NCBI GenBank assembly: GCA_017991555.1
Contig: JAGOQM010000003.1
Location: forward strand, 124,001 to 188,000
Reading direction: 5' to 3'
From: Neisseriaceae bacterium
GTDB lineage: Bacteria; Pseudomonadota; Gammaproteobacteria; Burkholderiales; Neisseriaceae
DNA length: 64,000 bases
Below are positions 51,258 through 60,075 of this stretch, piece after piece (the first letter of the stretch is position 1; each line of letters starts with the position of its first letter). Both the position numbers and the translations under genes were made by a program. A model generated the notes under the pieces. It did no database searches. It saw nothing but the letters and a program-made list of their open reading frames with translations, and was not told the DNA's origin.

Positions 51258-51803
51258 ATGAAAACCCTACAAAAAACCCTTTTAGCTTTGTCTCTAGCCC
51301 TGCCTTTGAGCGTCTTTGCCAGCACCGGCGGCACCATCACCTTTTTGGGTGAAGTGACCGACACCACTTGTAACGTGACCGTCAACGGTTCTTCTGCCGA
51401 CTCTACGGTACAGCTGCTGACCATTGCCTCTAACGACTTGGCAGCCGGCGCAGACAGCGCGACCTCTGCCGACATCAACTTTGAAATGTCAGGTTGTGGC
51501 AGCAGCGAAGCCTTCACTAAAGTCGGTGTGCGCATGGTACCAGTGGGTGACGTGACCACTGATGGCAACCTAAGCAATATGATTGCCGACGGCTCTAGCG
51601 CCGCGATTAAGCTAAAAGATGAAAACGGTAGTCAGGTGCCCTTTCAAGCCGGTAGCGAAACCCTAATTGTGACCAAAAACATCCCGGCAGCCGGCGCCAC
51701 AGTGAACTATCCGTTTAAAGCACACTACACCAACGAAACCGCCAGCAACGCCACAGAAGGTAAAGTAAAAGCGGCGATCCAATACACCACCACTTATGAA
51801 TAA
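51258..51803 (+). CDS. Type-1-like fimbrial major subunit
   Basis: This 181-residue pilin has a signal peptide (residues 1-21, SVFA), Cys residues in DTTCNVTVNG and EMSGCGS that form the pilin disulfide, and TTTYE at the C-terminus with the penultimate Tyr. It is a close paralogue of the protein at 10346-10891. It heads a complete operon with chaperone, usher, tip protein and a second chaperone. A terminator follows directly, so the pilin should be made in excess over the assembly proteins. Confidence 0.92.
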   Translation: MKTLQKTLLALSLALPLSVFASTGGTITFLGEVTDTTCNVTVNGSSADSTVQLLTIASNDLAAGADSATSADINFEMSGCGSSEAFTKVGVRMVPVGDVTTDGNLSNMIADGSSAAIKLKDENGSQVPFQAGSETLIVTKNIPAAGATVNYPFKAHYTNETASNATEGKVKAAIQYTTTYE

Positions 51804-51819
51804 CCTTTAAGTGATGACT

Positions 51820-51853
51820 AAAAGCCCAAAAAGCCCTCTTTTTTGGGCTTTTT
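51820..51853 (+). terminator. Attenuating terminator after the pilin gene
   Basis: AAAGCCCAAAAA and TTTTTTGGGCTTT form an A/T-flanked hairpin followed by a T-run, 16 bases after the pilin stop. Partial read-through, or the downstream sequence with two TATTGTATAT direct repeats (51865 and 51883), may supply transcription of the chaperone gene. Confidence 0.75.
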
Positions 51854-51927
51854 CACGAAAACTGTATTGTATATAAACAATCTATTGTATATTCATACTC
51901 ATATGGATTACATACTGGGATAAAATC

Positions 51928-52650
51928 ATGCGTTCATTCTTGTCTACCGTCCTAACCCTATCAGCCTTAGGTTTGAGCACTGCCGCAATGGGCTCCGTTC
52001 AGCTTATGGGCACCCGCATCATTTACCCTGCCGAAGCCCAGTCGGTGCCGCTGCGTTTTATCTCTAAAGACGACTACCCCAGCATCATGCAACTCAGCGT
52101 CAGCACCAGCGAAACCGAAGCCACGCCCGCCAACGCAGCGCCCTTCGTGGTGACGCCCCCTATTTTTCGAATGGAACCGCACAAAGACATGATGATTGCT
52201 CGACTGAGCCAGGTCGCCGGTGCCAGCCTGGCGCAGGATCGAGAATCGGTATTTTACTTGAGCTTTAACCAGATCCCCGCCGAGAAAAAGGCCGCTGCGG
52301 CCAATAACCAATTGGCGTTCACCTTTAAAACCACGGTCAAGCTGTTTTATCGGCCACAAGCCCTAAGCAAACAAAATGACCAACACCTATCCCAGCTAAC
52401 CGTCGATAAGCAAAAGCTCGGCCAAGGGCTCATCCACATCAATAATCCGACCCCGTATTATGTGACCATCAATGCCATCGATGTGCATAACGGCCAACCC
52501 ATTATTAAAGACAAACTCCCCATGCTGGCGCCCTTTTCAACCCAAAGCTACCCCCTAGGCAAGGTTAAAGCCCCTGCCGCCAATGGCAGCATTACGTTGA
52601 ACATCATCAACGACTTAGGCGGCATCACCAAGCAAAAAATTAATCTTTAA
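51928..52650 (+). CDS. Periplasmic fimbrial chaperone
   Basis: This 240-residue protein has a signal peptide (ending AAMGS) and the PapD-like two-domain fold: VQLMGTRIIYPAEAQSVPLRF with the invariant Arg, VFYLSFNQIPAEKK, and FKTTVKLFYRPQAL with the second basic cleft residue. It serves the usher encoded 30 bases downstream. It differs clearly from the chaperone at 56817, so the operon encodes two. Confidence 0.9.
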   Translation: MRSFLSTVLTLSALGLSTAAMGSVQLMGTRIIYPAEAQSVPLRFISKDDYPSIMQLSVSTSETEATPANAAPFVVTPPIFRMEPHKDMMIARLSQVAGASLAQDRESVFYLSFNQIPAEKKAAAANNQLAFTFKTTVKLFYRPQALSKQNDQHLSQLTVDKQKLGQGLIHINNPTPYYVTINAIDVHNGQPIIKDKLPMLAPFSTQSYPLGKVKAPAANGSITLNIINDLGGITKQKINL

Positions 52651-52680
52651 ACCTTAAATGGGCTGGAGCACACACACGGC

Positions 52681-55353
52681 ATGAAGTATTCCCTTATTTT
52701 CAGCACGCCTTGGCTACTCTATGCTTCTGCCAGCCTGGTCCACGCTCAGACGCCAGAAGCCATCGTTGCTTACACGGAGGCGGAGGCGGACGCTGAGACA
52801 CAGCCAAGCGCGCAGAATGGCCCGAGCCAAAGCCTCAAAGATGGCGTCGATACGGTGGCCGAGCACCCTAACGATGAGCCCAGCGTGAATACTCAGGAAG
52901 ACGAACAGGAATATGCCTTTGATGCCGCCATGTTCCGCGGCAGCACGGTCAATCAAGACGTCATTAACCGGCTGAGCCAAAAAAATGCGGTGGAACCGGG
53001 CACCTACCAGGTGAAGGTGTTAATGAATCAGCAGTATGCGGCCCAAACCAAGGTCACCGTGGCCATCGTCGGTGAGAAGGCCCACATTTGCATGACCGAA
53101 GCCTTATTGCGCCAGGCTGGCTTTAAGCGCCAATACATCCCCGACCTAAGCGCCCCCGAAGACGCTTGTCGCCCGCTGTCGCAGCTGATTCCCGCCGCCA
53201 AAGTGGCCATGCCGTCACTGCAAGAGTTGGCGTTTACCGCACCACAGCACCTACTGGACATTAAGCCGCGCGGCTACATCAATCCCGAAGAGTATGACGC
53301 CGGCGCCAATGTGGGCTTTTTTAACTACTCTATGAACCACAATTACAGCCACGCCAGCCAGGCCCAAAGCGATAGCCAATATTTTTACCTCACCCTCAAC
53401 GGCGGCCTCAACCTAGGTAAGTGGCAATTTCGCCAACGCTCGACGTTTAACTGGCGCCATGACAACAACCGTAGCCAGTCACGCTGGCACAACATTTCCA
53501 GCTATGTCCAGCGTGCCTTGCCTAGCATTCAAAGCCAGCTCCAATTAGGCCAGCTACACAGCAGCAATGAATTCCTAACCGGTGTGGCCTTTAACGGGGT
53601 GCAATTGGCCACCGACGAACGAATGTTGCCCAACTCGTTACAAGGCTATGCCCCCACGGTGCGGGGCATTGCCAAAACCAACGCCATGGTGGTGATACGG
53701 CAAAGCGGCGCCATTATTTATCAAACCTCCGTGCCCAGCGGGGCCTTTACCATTAATGACCTCTACCCCACCAACTATCAGGGCGACCTAGAAGTCACCG
53801 TAGAAGAAGCCGACGGCAGCAAACAAAGCTTTAGCGTGCCGTTTTCAGCGGTGCCCGACTCTATGCGCTTGCAGCAGTTAAAGTATGATTTTTCTGTAGG
53901 CGAAACCCGCGACCTGCTCACCAAAGCCAAGTTTGGTGATTTAAACTTAAAGTATGGCCTCACCAACCGCTTAACCCTAGGCGGTGGCTTTCGCGTGGCC
54001 CAAGACTATTGGTCTACCTCTCTGACCACCGTCTACAGCAATCGGCTAGGGGCATTTGGCCTCAATACCGCATTTTCTCAGGCCAACTACCCCGATAAAC
54101 GGCAAAGTGGCTGGATGTTTGGCGGTACCTACTCTAAATCCATTCAGTCTACCAACACCAACGTGGTGCTGGCAGGCTATCGTTACTCGACCTCAGGCTT
54201 TCGGGAGTTCAGTGACTTCGTCAACGAACGACACCTCCTCGGCCAAACCGATGACCCACAGGACTGGCACTCGTCGTCGTTCCTACGTAAAGATCGCATG
54301 TCGGTGTCGATTAACCAATCGCTTAATCGCTTTGGCTCCCTTAGCCTCAGCCTCGCCACCCAAAGCTATCGCGATGGTCGAGACAATGACCTTCAATATC
54401 AGCTGGGCTATGGCCGTAACTTTGGCAAAAGCATTTCGTTTTCGATGGGGGTGTCGCGCCAACGCAGCAGCGATTGGGACAGCAATGATCGCCACTATCG
54501 CACCGTCACCACGGCCTCCTTATCGATTCCGCTGGACGTCAGCCGCGCTTACTTAACCTCTTCGGCCATTTTCGACCGCGACAGCGGCAACAGCTATCAG
54601 GTCAGCTTCTCCGACAGCATTGGCCCAATAGACAATCCGTATAATTACGGCATTAACCTCGGCCATGATTCGCGCAACAGTCTGACCACCTACAACGCCA
54701 ACGTGCAGAAAAACTACGCCCTAGGCTCCGCCTCGGTCTCGGTGTCGGGCAGTAAAGATTATTGGCAGGTGGGCACCGGCCTGATTGGCTCCGTGGTGCT
54801 GCATTCTGGCGGCGTCACGCTGGGGCCTTATCTGGGCAATGCCTTCGCCATTGTCGAAGCCAAAGGCGCTGAAGGCGCCACCGTTTATAACGGCCAAGGG
54901 GCCAAAATCAACCGTTTTGGCTATGCCTTAGTGCCGTCTCTGTCGCCGTATCGCTACAACGCCATTGGCCTCAGCACCGAACACATGGACAACAACAATG
55001 TGGACATCTCCGCCGGCGAAATGAAGATCGTGCCCTATGCAGGGGCGGCGGTTAAAATCAGCTTTGCCACCCAAAGCGGCTACCCGGTGCTCATGCACTT
55101 AAGCACCGCAGAGGGCACCACCATTCCCTTTGGCGCCTTGGTTTTGGATGCAAACCAACAAGAAATTGGCATCGTTGGCCAAAACCATCAGGCCTACATT
55201 CGCAGCGCCGACGCCAAAGGATCGGTCACCGTGACCTGGGGCCCGCAGGCAGACCAAAGCTGCCAGGCCACCTTTAGCCTGCCCAAAGAGCAGCTGAAAG
55301 CCCACCTTATTCCCATTAACAGCGTTTGCACCTTTACTGGAGCCAAGTCATGA
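52681..55353 (+). CDS. Fimbrial outer-membrane usher (FimD-like)
   Basis: This 890-residue usher has a signal peptide (ending VHAQ), an unusual acidic low-complexity insert (about residues 25-75, rich in Glu, Asp and Ala), and then the N-terminal usher domain (YAFDAAMFRG, NAVEPGTYQVKVLMN). The TDERMLPNSLQGYAPTVRG motif, the barrel and the C-terminal domains (WGPQADQSCQATFSLP) follow. It forms the pore through which the pilus grows. Its stop overlaps the tip protein start by four bases (ATGA). Confidence 0.94.
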   Translation: MKYSLIFSTPWLLYASASLVHAQTPEAIVAYTEAEADAETQPSAQNGPSQSLKDGVDTVAEHPNDEPSVNTQEDEQEYAFDAAMFRGSTVNQDVINRLSQKNAVEPGTYQVKVLMNQQYAAQTKVTVAIVGEKAHICMTEALLRQAGFKRQYIPDLSAPEDACRPLSQLIPAAKVAMPSLQELAFTAPQHLLDIKPRGYINPEEYDAGANVGFFNYSMNHNYSHASQAQSDSQYFYLTLNGGLNLGKWQFRQRSTFNWRHDNNRSQSRWHNISSYVQRALPSIQSQLQLGQLHSSNEFLTGVAFNGVQLATDERMLPNSLQGYAPTVRGIAKTNAMVVIRQSGAIIYQTSVPSGAFTINDLYPTNYQGDLEVTVEEADGSKQSFSVPFSAVPDSMRLQQLKYDFSVGETRDLLTKAKFGDLNLKYGLTNRLTLGGGFRVAQDYWSTSLTTVYSNRLGAFGLNTAFSQANYPDKRQSGWMFGGTYSKSIQSTNTNVVLAGYRYSTSGFREFSDFVNERHLLGQTDDPQDWHSSSFLRKDRMSVSINQSLNRFGSLSLSLATQSYRDGRDNDLQYQLGYGRNFGKSISFSMGVSRQRSSDWDSNDRHYRTVTTASLSIPLDVSRAYLTSSAIFDRDSGNSYQVSFSDSIGPIDNPYNYGINLGHDSRNSLTTYNANVQKNYALGSASVSVSGSKDYWQVGTGLIGSVVLHSGGVTLGPYLGNAFAIVEAKGAEGATVYNGQGAKINRFGYALVPSLSPYRYNAIGLSTEHMDNNNVDISAGEMKIVPYAGAAVKISFATQSGYPVLMHLSTAEGTTIPFGALVLDANQQEIGIVGQNHQAYIRSADAKGSVTVTWGPQADQSCQATFSLPKEQLKAHLIPINSVCTFTGAKS

Positions 55354-56810
55354 TCGGCAACCGTCTTTCCCTCACCTTCGTTGCGCTGGGCCTGTGCCTA
55401 ATGAGCTCTGCCAGCTGGGCCAGATGCACCGGCATTTTAGGCCACAAGCTGACCAGCTATGACAAACACACGGCCTCGCTCAGCATTGGCAGAGTCAATA
55501 TTTTAAGCAACTACCTACAGCCACCGGGCAGCATTTTGGCCACCGGCATGGCCAACTACAACCAAATCCGCGATGGTGCTCTGGCCAATATGGGCGATGA
55601 AAGCATCATCCTGACCTGTACCGAAAACAGCGATCATCAGAACCTGTCTTGGGTCACCGCCACCAATGGCGACAGCCGCATCGGGGGTTTTTATGAGGTG
55701 CCCGGCCACCCTGGTTATTTTGCCACCGAGTTTCCCTATGTGGCCATCGAATTAAGCATGGTCGACACGGGCGAGGTGTTTAGCCGTTACTGGCGCAAAA
55801 CCACCGTACCCGTCCAAAAAGAAGACCGCCCAGGCGGCGGTTTTGTCATCCGTAAAAAACACGTGCCCAAAGTGATGGCCAAGCTGATGAAATGGGGCAG
55901 CGCCTTTGGCGAAACCCGAGACGCCAACGGCATTAGGGTCGCGGCTGCCTACTGCCATGGCGGCGCCACCAGTGAAACCCACATCCCCACGTCTGCCACG
56001 GGCAGCTCAGAGGAACAATGGAGCGCTGACTATTACAAGGTCAACAACCATCACGCCGGCTGTGGCCAGCCCAACGGCTACCTCCACCTATACGGCACCG
56101 GCGGCTACAATGTGCCCTTAGATAAAGACTCCAACAACAACGTGTACGCCTGGGATCGCTCCATCGCCATCGGCCTCAACGGCCCCCCTGCGGCCACCTT
56201 CTCCTACACCCCCAGCTGCGTGCTGCGCAACAACACGCCTTACGTGGTGTTTCCCCCCGTCTCGGCGCAGCAGTTAAAGGATGGCGAGTCGGTGTCGCGT
56301 GACTTTCAGGTCTCAGTGGACTGTGACTCTTTTATGAACAATACCGTTTCGGTGACGGCCAGCGCCATCGGCATCCAACCTTCTTACGCCGCCTTTAATC
56401 AGGTCAAACAGTTAGAAGCCCAGCATCCGGGGGGCTTCATTGACCCCAGCACCAAAGGCTTGAAGTATTTAGTATCAGACAATTACGACGCCCCGCACAT
56501 GGCCAAGGGCGTTGGCATCACCCTGCAAAACGGCGTGAACGAGCGGGTTAATTTTGTCAGCTGGGATGGCTGCGAAGCCGTCAGCTCTTCGAACACTTCT
56601 TATTGCCCTGCCTACAGCAACCTCCAACAAATGCGTAATGCCGGCTGGGACCCCGTTCGTAAAGGCTCGGATGAGATCGAGAAAAACCCAGTCATGGGCA
56701 CGGTTAGCTACATCAAATACTATACCGCCACCCTCACTCAGCTGCCCAACATTGAACCAACCCCAGGCCAAGTGAAGGCCACAGCCACCATTATGGTGCG
56801 GCTACCTTAA
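55350..56810 (+). CDS. Large fimbrial tip protein/adhesin
   Basis: This 486-residue secreted protein has a signal peptide (about residues 1-24, SASWA). The N-terminal domain (about 25-295) is Cys- and Gly-rich and has no family I recognise. The C-terminal pilin-like domain (about 296-486) contains YTPSCVLRNN, FQVSVDCDSF and a final MVRLP strand. Two-domain structure and position after the usher indicate the tip adhesin of this fimbria. ATG at 55350 overlaps the usher stop. An upstream start at 55326 would lie inside the usher gene. Confidence 0.78.
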   Translation: MIGNRLSLTFVALGLCLMSSASWARCTGILGHKLTSYDKHTASLSIGRVNILSNYLQPPGSILATGMANYNQIRDGALANMGDESIILTCTENSDHQNLSWVTATNGDSRIGGFYEVPGHPGYFATEFPYVAIELSMVDTGEVFSRYWRKTTVPVQKEDRPGGGFVIRKKHVPKVMAKLMKWGSAFGETRDANGIRVAAAYCHGGATSETHIPTSATGSSEEQWSADYYKVNNHHAGCGQPNGYLHLYGTGGYNVPLDKDSNNNVYAWDRSIAIGLNGPPAATFSYTPSCVLRNNTPYVVFPPVSAQQLKDGESVSRDFQVSVDCDSFMNNTVSVTASAIGIQPSYAAFNQVKQLEAQHPGGFIDPSTKGLKYLVSDNYDAPHMAKGVGITLQNGVNERVNFVSWDGCEAVSSSNTSYCPAYSNLQQMRNAGWDPVRKGSDEIEKNPVMGTVSYIKYYTATLTQLPNIEPTPGQVKATATIMVRLP

Positions 56811-56816
56811 GGAATC

Positions 56817-57620
56817 ATGATGGCATTGACCCCACTCCCCCCCAAAACCCATCGCCCCTCGCTGGCTCTGGCGCTGGCCCTCATGCTGGGCTGTCTCATG
56901 GCGGCGTCCATGGCCGTGGCCGGCGTCATGCCCAATCAGAGCCGCATTGTGTATCCACAAAATAGCCCGTTTCAATCGCTGTTGCTGGTCAACGCCAACC
57001 CCTATCCAGTAGTGGTGCAGCTGTGGATTAACGAAGGCCAAACCGATGCCGCCCCCGAGCACATTGAGGCGCCCTTTTTGGCCACCCCAGCAATGTCTAA
57101 GCTCGAAGCCAATCAAATCAAAGAAATCAAAGTCTTCAACACCCAGCCACAGCAGTTACACGACCAACATGAACAGCTGTATTGGTTGAATATTTTAGAA
57201 GTCCCACCGACCCCCACCGCACCCAGCGACAGCCATTTAGTGGGCTTATCCATGCTCACCCAGATGAAAATCCTGTACCGTCCCCAGGCTTTAAGAACCA
57301 GCAGTGAAGCCGTATTGGCACAGTTGGCCAAGCTTCAATTCAGCCTAATCCGCACCGAGGGCACCTACGCCCTTAAGGTTGAAAACCCCAGTGCCTATGT
57401 GGCTAATATTGCCAACATTGAGCTGGAAACCAACAGTCAACAAACCTTCCGCGTTGAGACCGACGTGGACAAAACCGTGTTGCCACACAGCCAGCAAATT
57501 TTTAACCTGAGCGCGCCCAACGCCACATTCAGCCCCAGCCAGCGCGATGTCATTACGTTTACCCTGGTTAATGACGAAGGCCAATACGTGCCGTTACGGC
57601 GCCTATTGCCAACGCCTTAA
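56817..57620 (+). CDS. Second periplasmic fimbrial chaperone
   Basis: This 267-residue protein has a long signal region (about residues 1-36, ending VAGV). The PapD-like fold follows: MPNQSRIVYPQNSPFQSLLLVNANPYPVVVQLWIN, LYWLNILEVPPTP and TQMKILYRPQAL. It may be dedicated to the large tip protein encoded just before it. The last bases overlap the convergent DsbC-like gene by four. Confidence 0.9.
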   Translation: MMALTPLPPKTHRPSLALALALMLGCLMAASMAVAGVMPNQSRIVYPQNSPFQSLLLVNANPYPVVVQLWINEGQTDAAPEHIEAPFLATPAMSKLEANQIKEIKVFNTQPQQLHDQHEQLYWLNILEVPPTPTAPSDSHLVGLSMLTQMKILYRPQALRTSSEAVLAQLAKLQFSLIRTEGTYALKVENPSAYVANIANIELETNSQQTFRVETDVDKTVLPHSQQIFNLSAPNATFSPSQRDVITFTLVNDEGQYVPLRRLLPTP

Positions 57621-58423
57621 AAGGGCTTAAACTTAAGCGCCTTCACCCCTTTGAGCCGCTGTTGGCCTTTGGGTAAGGCCAACACAGCTTCTAATTCAGA
57701 CTGGCTGATGCCGCTGCGCACAATTTGCTCGTTCGCGTGCACGATGACCACCGGCACCCCACTGATGCCCATTTGCGCGGTGCTGGCCTCAACGTAACGG
57801 GTGTCGTAGCGACAGCTTGGGTCTGTCACCGCAGCGGGCGCCACATCGGCCATCATCCAGTCATGCCAGGCCTGCTGGGGCGATTCGGCGCACCAGATGC
57901 GGTTGGCCTTATCAAACGAATCTTGATTTAAAAATGGGAACATCAGTACGTGTACAGTCAGGTTGTCCATCTTGGCCAAGATGTCCCGCTCCAGCATTTT
58001 GCAATAGCGGCAGTTAGGGTCAGCCAAAACGGTCAGCACGCGGCTGCCATCGCCTTTTTTAAAGGTGATGGTTTGATCGGCCTTAAAATTAGCCACAAAG
58101 GCCGCAATTTCTGGCCCACTCAATACTTCTTCAAACTGGCGTAAATAAGGCTTAGGCTGGCCAGAAGACACCTCAAACATTTGGTTGGTCATCAGCTTGC
58201 CATCCTTAGACACCAGCAACATAGAGGTCGCACCATCGCCTTGGGCCCTGACCTTCACCACCACAAAATCCTTGAGGCCCACGTCATAAGCCCCCACCAC
58301 GTTGGCCTGTTGTTGGGCAACATAGGCCTGCGCTGCGTCTACCGCGACATGGCCACTGCTGGCCCACGCTGGCGCCCCAAAACCCACTGCCACTGCCCAC
58401 AGGGCCAATCGACTGATGTTCAT
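57617..58423 (-). CDS. DsbC/DsbG-type periplasmic disulfide isomerase
   Basis: This 268-residue protein has a signal peptide (about residues 1-20, APAWA), an N-terminal dimerisation-like region (about 25-115) and a thioredoxin-fold domain with the active site ADPNCRYCKMLERD (CxxC = CRYC). The cis-Pro loop is GISGVPVVIV, and the second Cys pair lies in IWCAES and DPSCRY. It should correct disulfides in periplasmic proteins. Its location beside a fimbrial operon whose tip protein is Cys-rich suggests a folding role for that protein. The start at 58423 places the signal peptide at the terminus; the frame is open to 58480. Confidence 0.88.
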   Translation of the reverse strand: MNISRLALWAVAVGFGAPAWASSGHVAVDAAQAYVAQQQANVVGAYDVGLKDFVVVKVRAQGDGATSMLLVSKDGKLMTNQMFEVSSGQPKPYLRQFEEVLSGPEIAAFVANFKADQTITFKKGDGSRVLTVLADPNCRYCKMLERDILAKMDNLTVHVLMFPFLNQDSFDKANRIWCAESPQQAWHDWMMADVAPAAVTDPSCRYDTRYVEASTAQMGISGVPVVIVHANEQIVRSGISQSELEAVLALPKGQQRLKGVKALKFKPF

Positions 58424-58571
58424 CTGTTTACTTTCATTTAAAGAGGGATAATTCCTTATCATAAATTGAATCGGCATCAAAAGGAAGCCGCCACATCAAA
58501 CCCCTACCCTTCACCATTAGGCTTTTTACCCTAATAAAAAAAGCCTTGTCTTTATTGCATTATTAGGCCAC

Positions 58572-58600
58572 TTGTATATGATTAAACCATTTATTATAAA
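58572..58600 (+). promoter_or_regulatory. Promoter immediately before the TolC-like gene
   Basis: TTGTAT (58572-58577), a 17-base spacer and TATAAA (58595-58600). The first ATG of the gene is at 58604, so a transcript starting at the normal distance would begin at or inside the codons and be nearly leaderless. An A/T-rich hairpin (58519-58546) lies upstream. Confidence 0.5.
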
Positions 58601-58603
58601 CTG

Positions 58604-60058
58604 ATGCTCATCATGACTTTGGCCCCCGTCACTCCTTTCTCCCTGCGACTGTCTTTTGCGTTGATTATGGCCGGGCTATGCGCCCCCCTACTGGCACAGG
58701 CGCAAACAGCCCCTGTTGCCGAATCCGCCATTGACCGGCCCTACGGCCCGCCACCCGCCAGAGCCTTGCCGTTTCATGAGGCACAGGCCATGCTCGCCGA
58801 ATACTCGCCGCAGCTGGCCGCGGCCGCGGCCGGCATCGAAAGCAAAAGCGAACGACAAAAGTCGCTCGCGCTGCTGGGTTCGCCCACGGTGATGCTCACG
58901 GCCAACAGCATTAATTACAAGCTCGACGCCGACATCAGTCTCAATCAGCTAGGCAACAGCATCGCCGGCGGCAACCTGCCACTTCCGCCCACCATCGACA
59001 TCCCCGACGTCAATGTCAAACGCAGGGGCAACCTCAACACCGCCAATGCCTTGGTGGTCTGGCCACTCTATACCGGCGGTAAAATCACCGGCGCCAAAAA
59101 CTTTTCGGCCGCCCAGACCAACGAAGCGGTCGCCGATGCGCGCGATGCCGACGCCGCCGTGTACACCCAGTTGGTGACGCGCTACTTTGGCAGCCAACTG
59201 GCTCAAATGGCGGCCAGCCTGCGCCAAGAGGCCCTACGCGCCCTCAGCGTCCACGACCGAACCGCCCAAAGAATGCTGGAAGAAGGCTTAATCGCTCGGG
59301 TAGAACGCCTCCAAACCAAGGTGGCCTTAGAAGACGCCAAGCGGCTGGCAGAAAAGGCCCAAAATGACGCCAAGGTCGCCAGCATGGCCTTACAGCGTTT
59401 GCTGCAAAGCGACTACCCCATCCTGCCCAGCACGCCGCTCTTTATCAGCAATAAAAAGCTGCCGCCTCTGGACGACTTTATTGAAGCCGCCTTAAGCAAC
59501 CATCCGGGGCTGGCCAAAGTGGCCGCCAAAAAAGAACAGGCCGAAGCCCTGCACAAAATCGACGAAGCGCGCTGGAAGCCCAGCGTCAGCGTGTTTGCGC
59601 AACAGCAGCTGAAAAGCCATGACGCCAATCGCATCATCGGCGTCAACGTTCATTGGGCGCTGTGGAGCGGCATTGACCGGCCCAGCTCTGGCCGTTCCGG
59701 CCAGGCGCGCATTCGCCAAGCCGAATACACCGACCTACAGGCGCGAGAAGACATTAGCCTACTGGTCGAAAAAAACTGGCGCGAAGTTGACAATGCGCGC
59801 CAGGCCTATTTTGCCCTCAGCAGCAACATTGAACTGGCGGAAGAGTTTTTACGACTACGTCAGGCAGGCCTGCGCGAAGGCGTCAGCACAATGTCCGACC
59901 TGATTGATGCTCAGGTCAACCTCACCAAAAGCAAAACCGAACGCGCCCAGGCCGCCAACGACTATGTCCAATCGTTGATTCAGCTCTTGAGCAGCGCCGG
60001 CATGCCAGAACAATTTACACAGTATTTAAACGCGGCCGATGTCCGCGTTAAGCCTTGA
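58604..60058 (+). CDS. TolC-family outer-membrane efflux channel
   Basis: This 484-residue protein has a signal peptide (ending LLAQAQ) and two repeats of the outer-membrane efflux protein fold, with long coiled-coil-like Ala/Gln/Glu helices (for example QLVTRYFGSQLAQMAASLRQ and NIELAEEFLRLRQAGLREGV). It forms the outer-membrane tunnel of the exporter encoded by the next three genes. The exact start is uncertain (ATG at 58604 or 58613) and no ribosome site is seen, consistent with the closely placed promoter. Confidence 0.9.
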   Translation: MLIMTLAPVTPFSLRLSFALIMAGLCAPLLAQAQTAPVAESAIDRPYGPPPARALPFHEAQAMLAEYSPQLAAAAAGIESKSERQKSLALLGSPTVMLTANSINYKLDADISLNQLGNSIAGGNLPLPPTIDIPDVNVKRRGNLNTANALVVWPLYTGGKITGAKNFSAAQTNEAVADARDADAAVYTQLVTRYFGSQLAQMAASLRQEALRALSVHDRTAQRMLEEGLIARVERLQTKVALEDAKRLAEKAQNDAKVASMALQRLLQSDYPILPSTPLFISNKKLPPLDDFIEAALSNHPGLAKVAAKKEQAEALHKIDEARWKPSVSVFAQQQLKSHDANRIIGVNVHWALWSGIDRPSSGRSGQARIRQAEYTDLQAREDISLLVEKNWREVDNARQAYFALSSNIELAEEFLRLRQAGLREGVSTMSDLIDAQVNLTKSKTERAQAANDYVQSLIQLLSSAGMPEQFTQYLNAADVRVKP

Positions 60059-60075
60059 CCCAAAGGGAGTCACCC

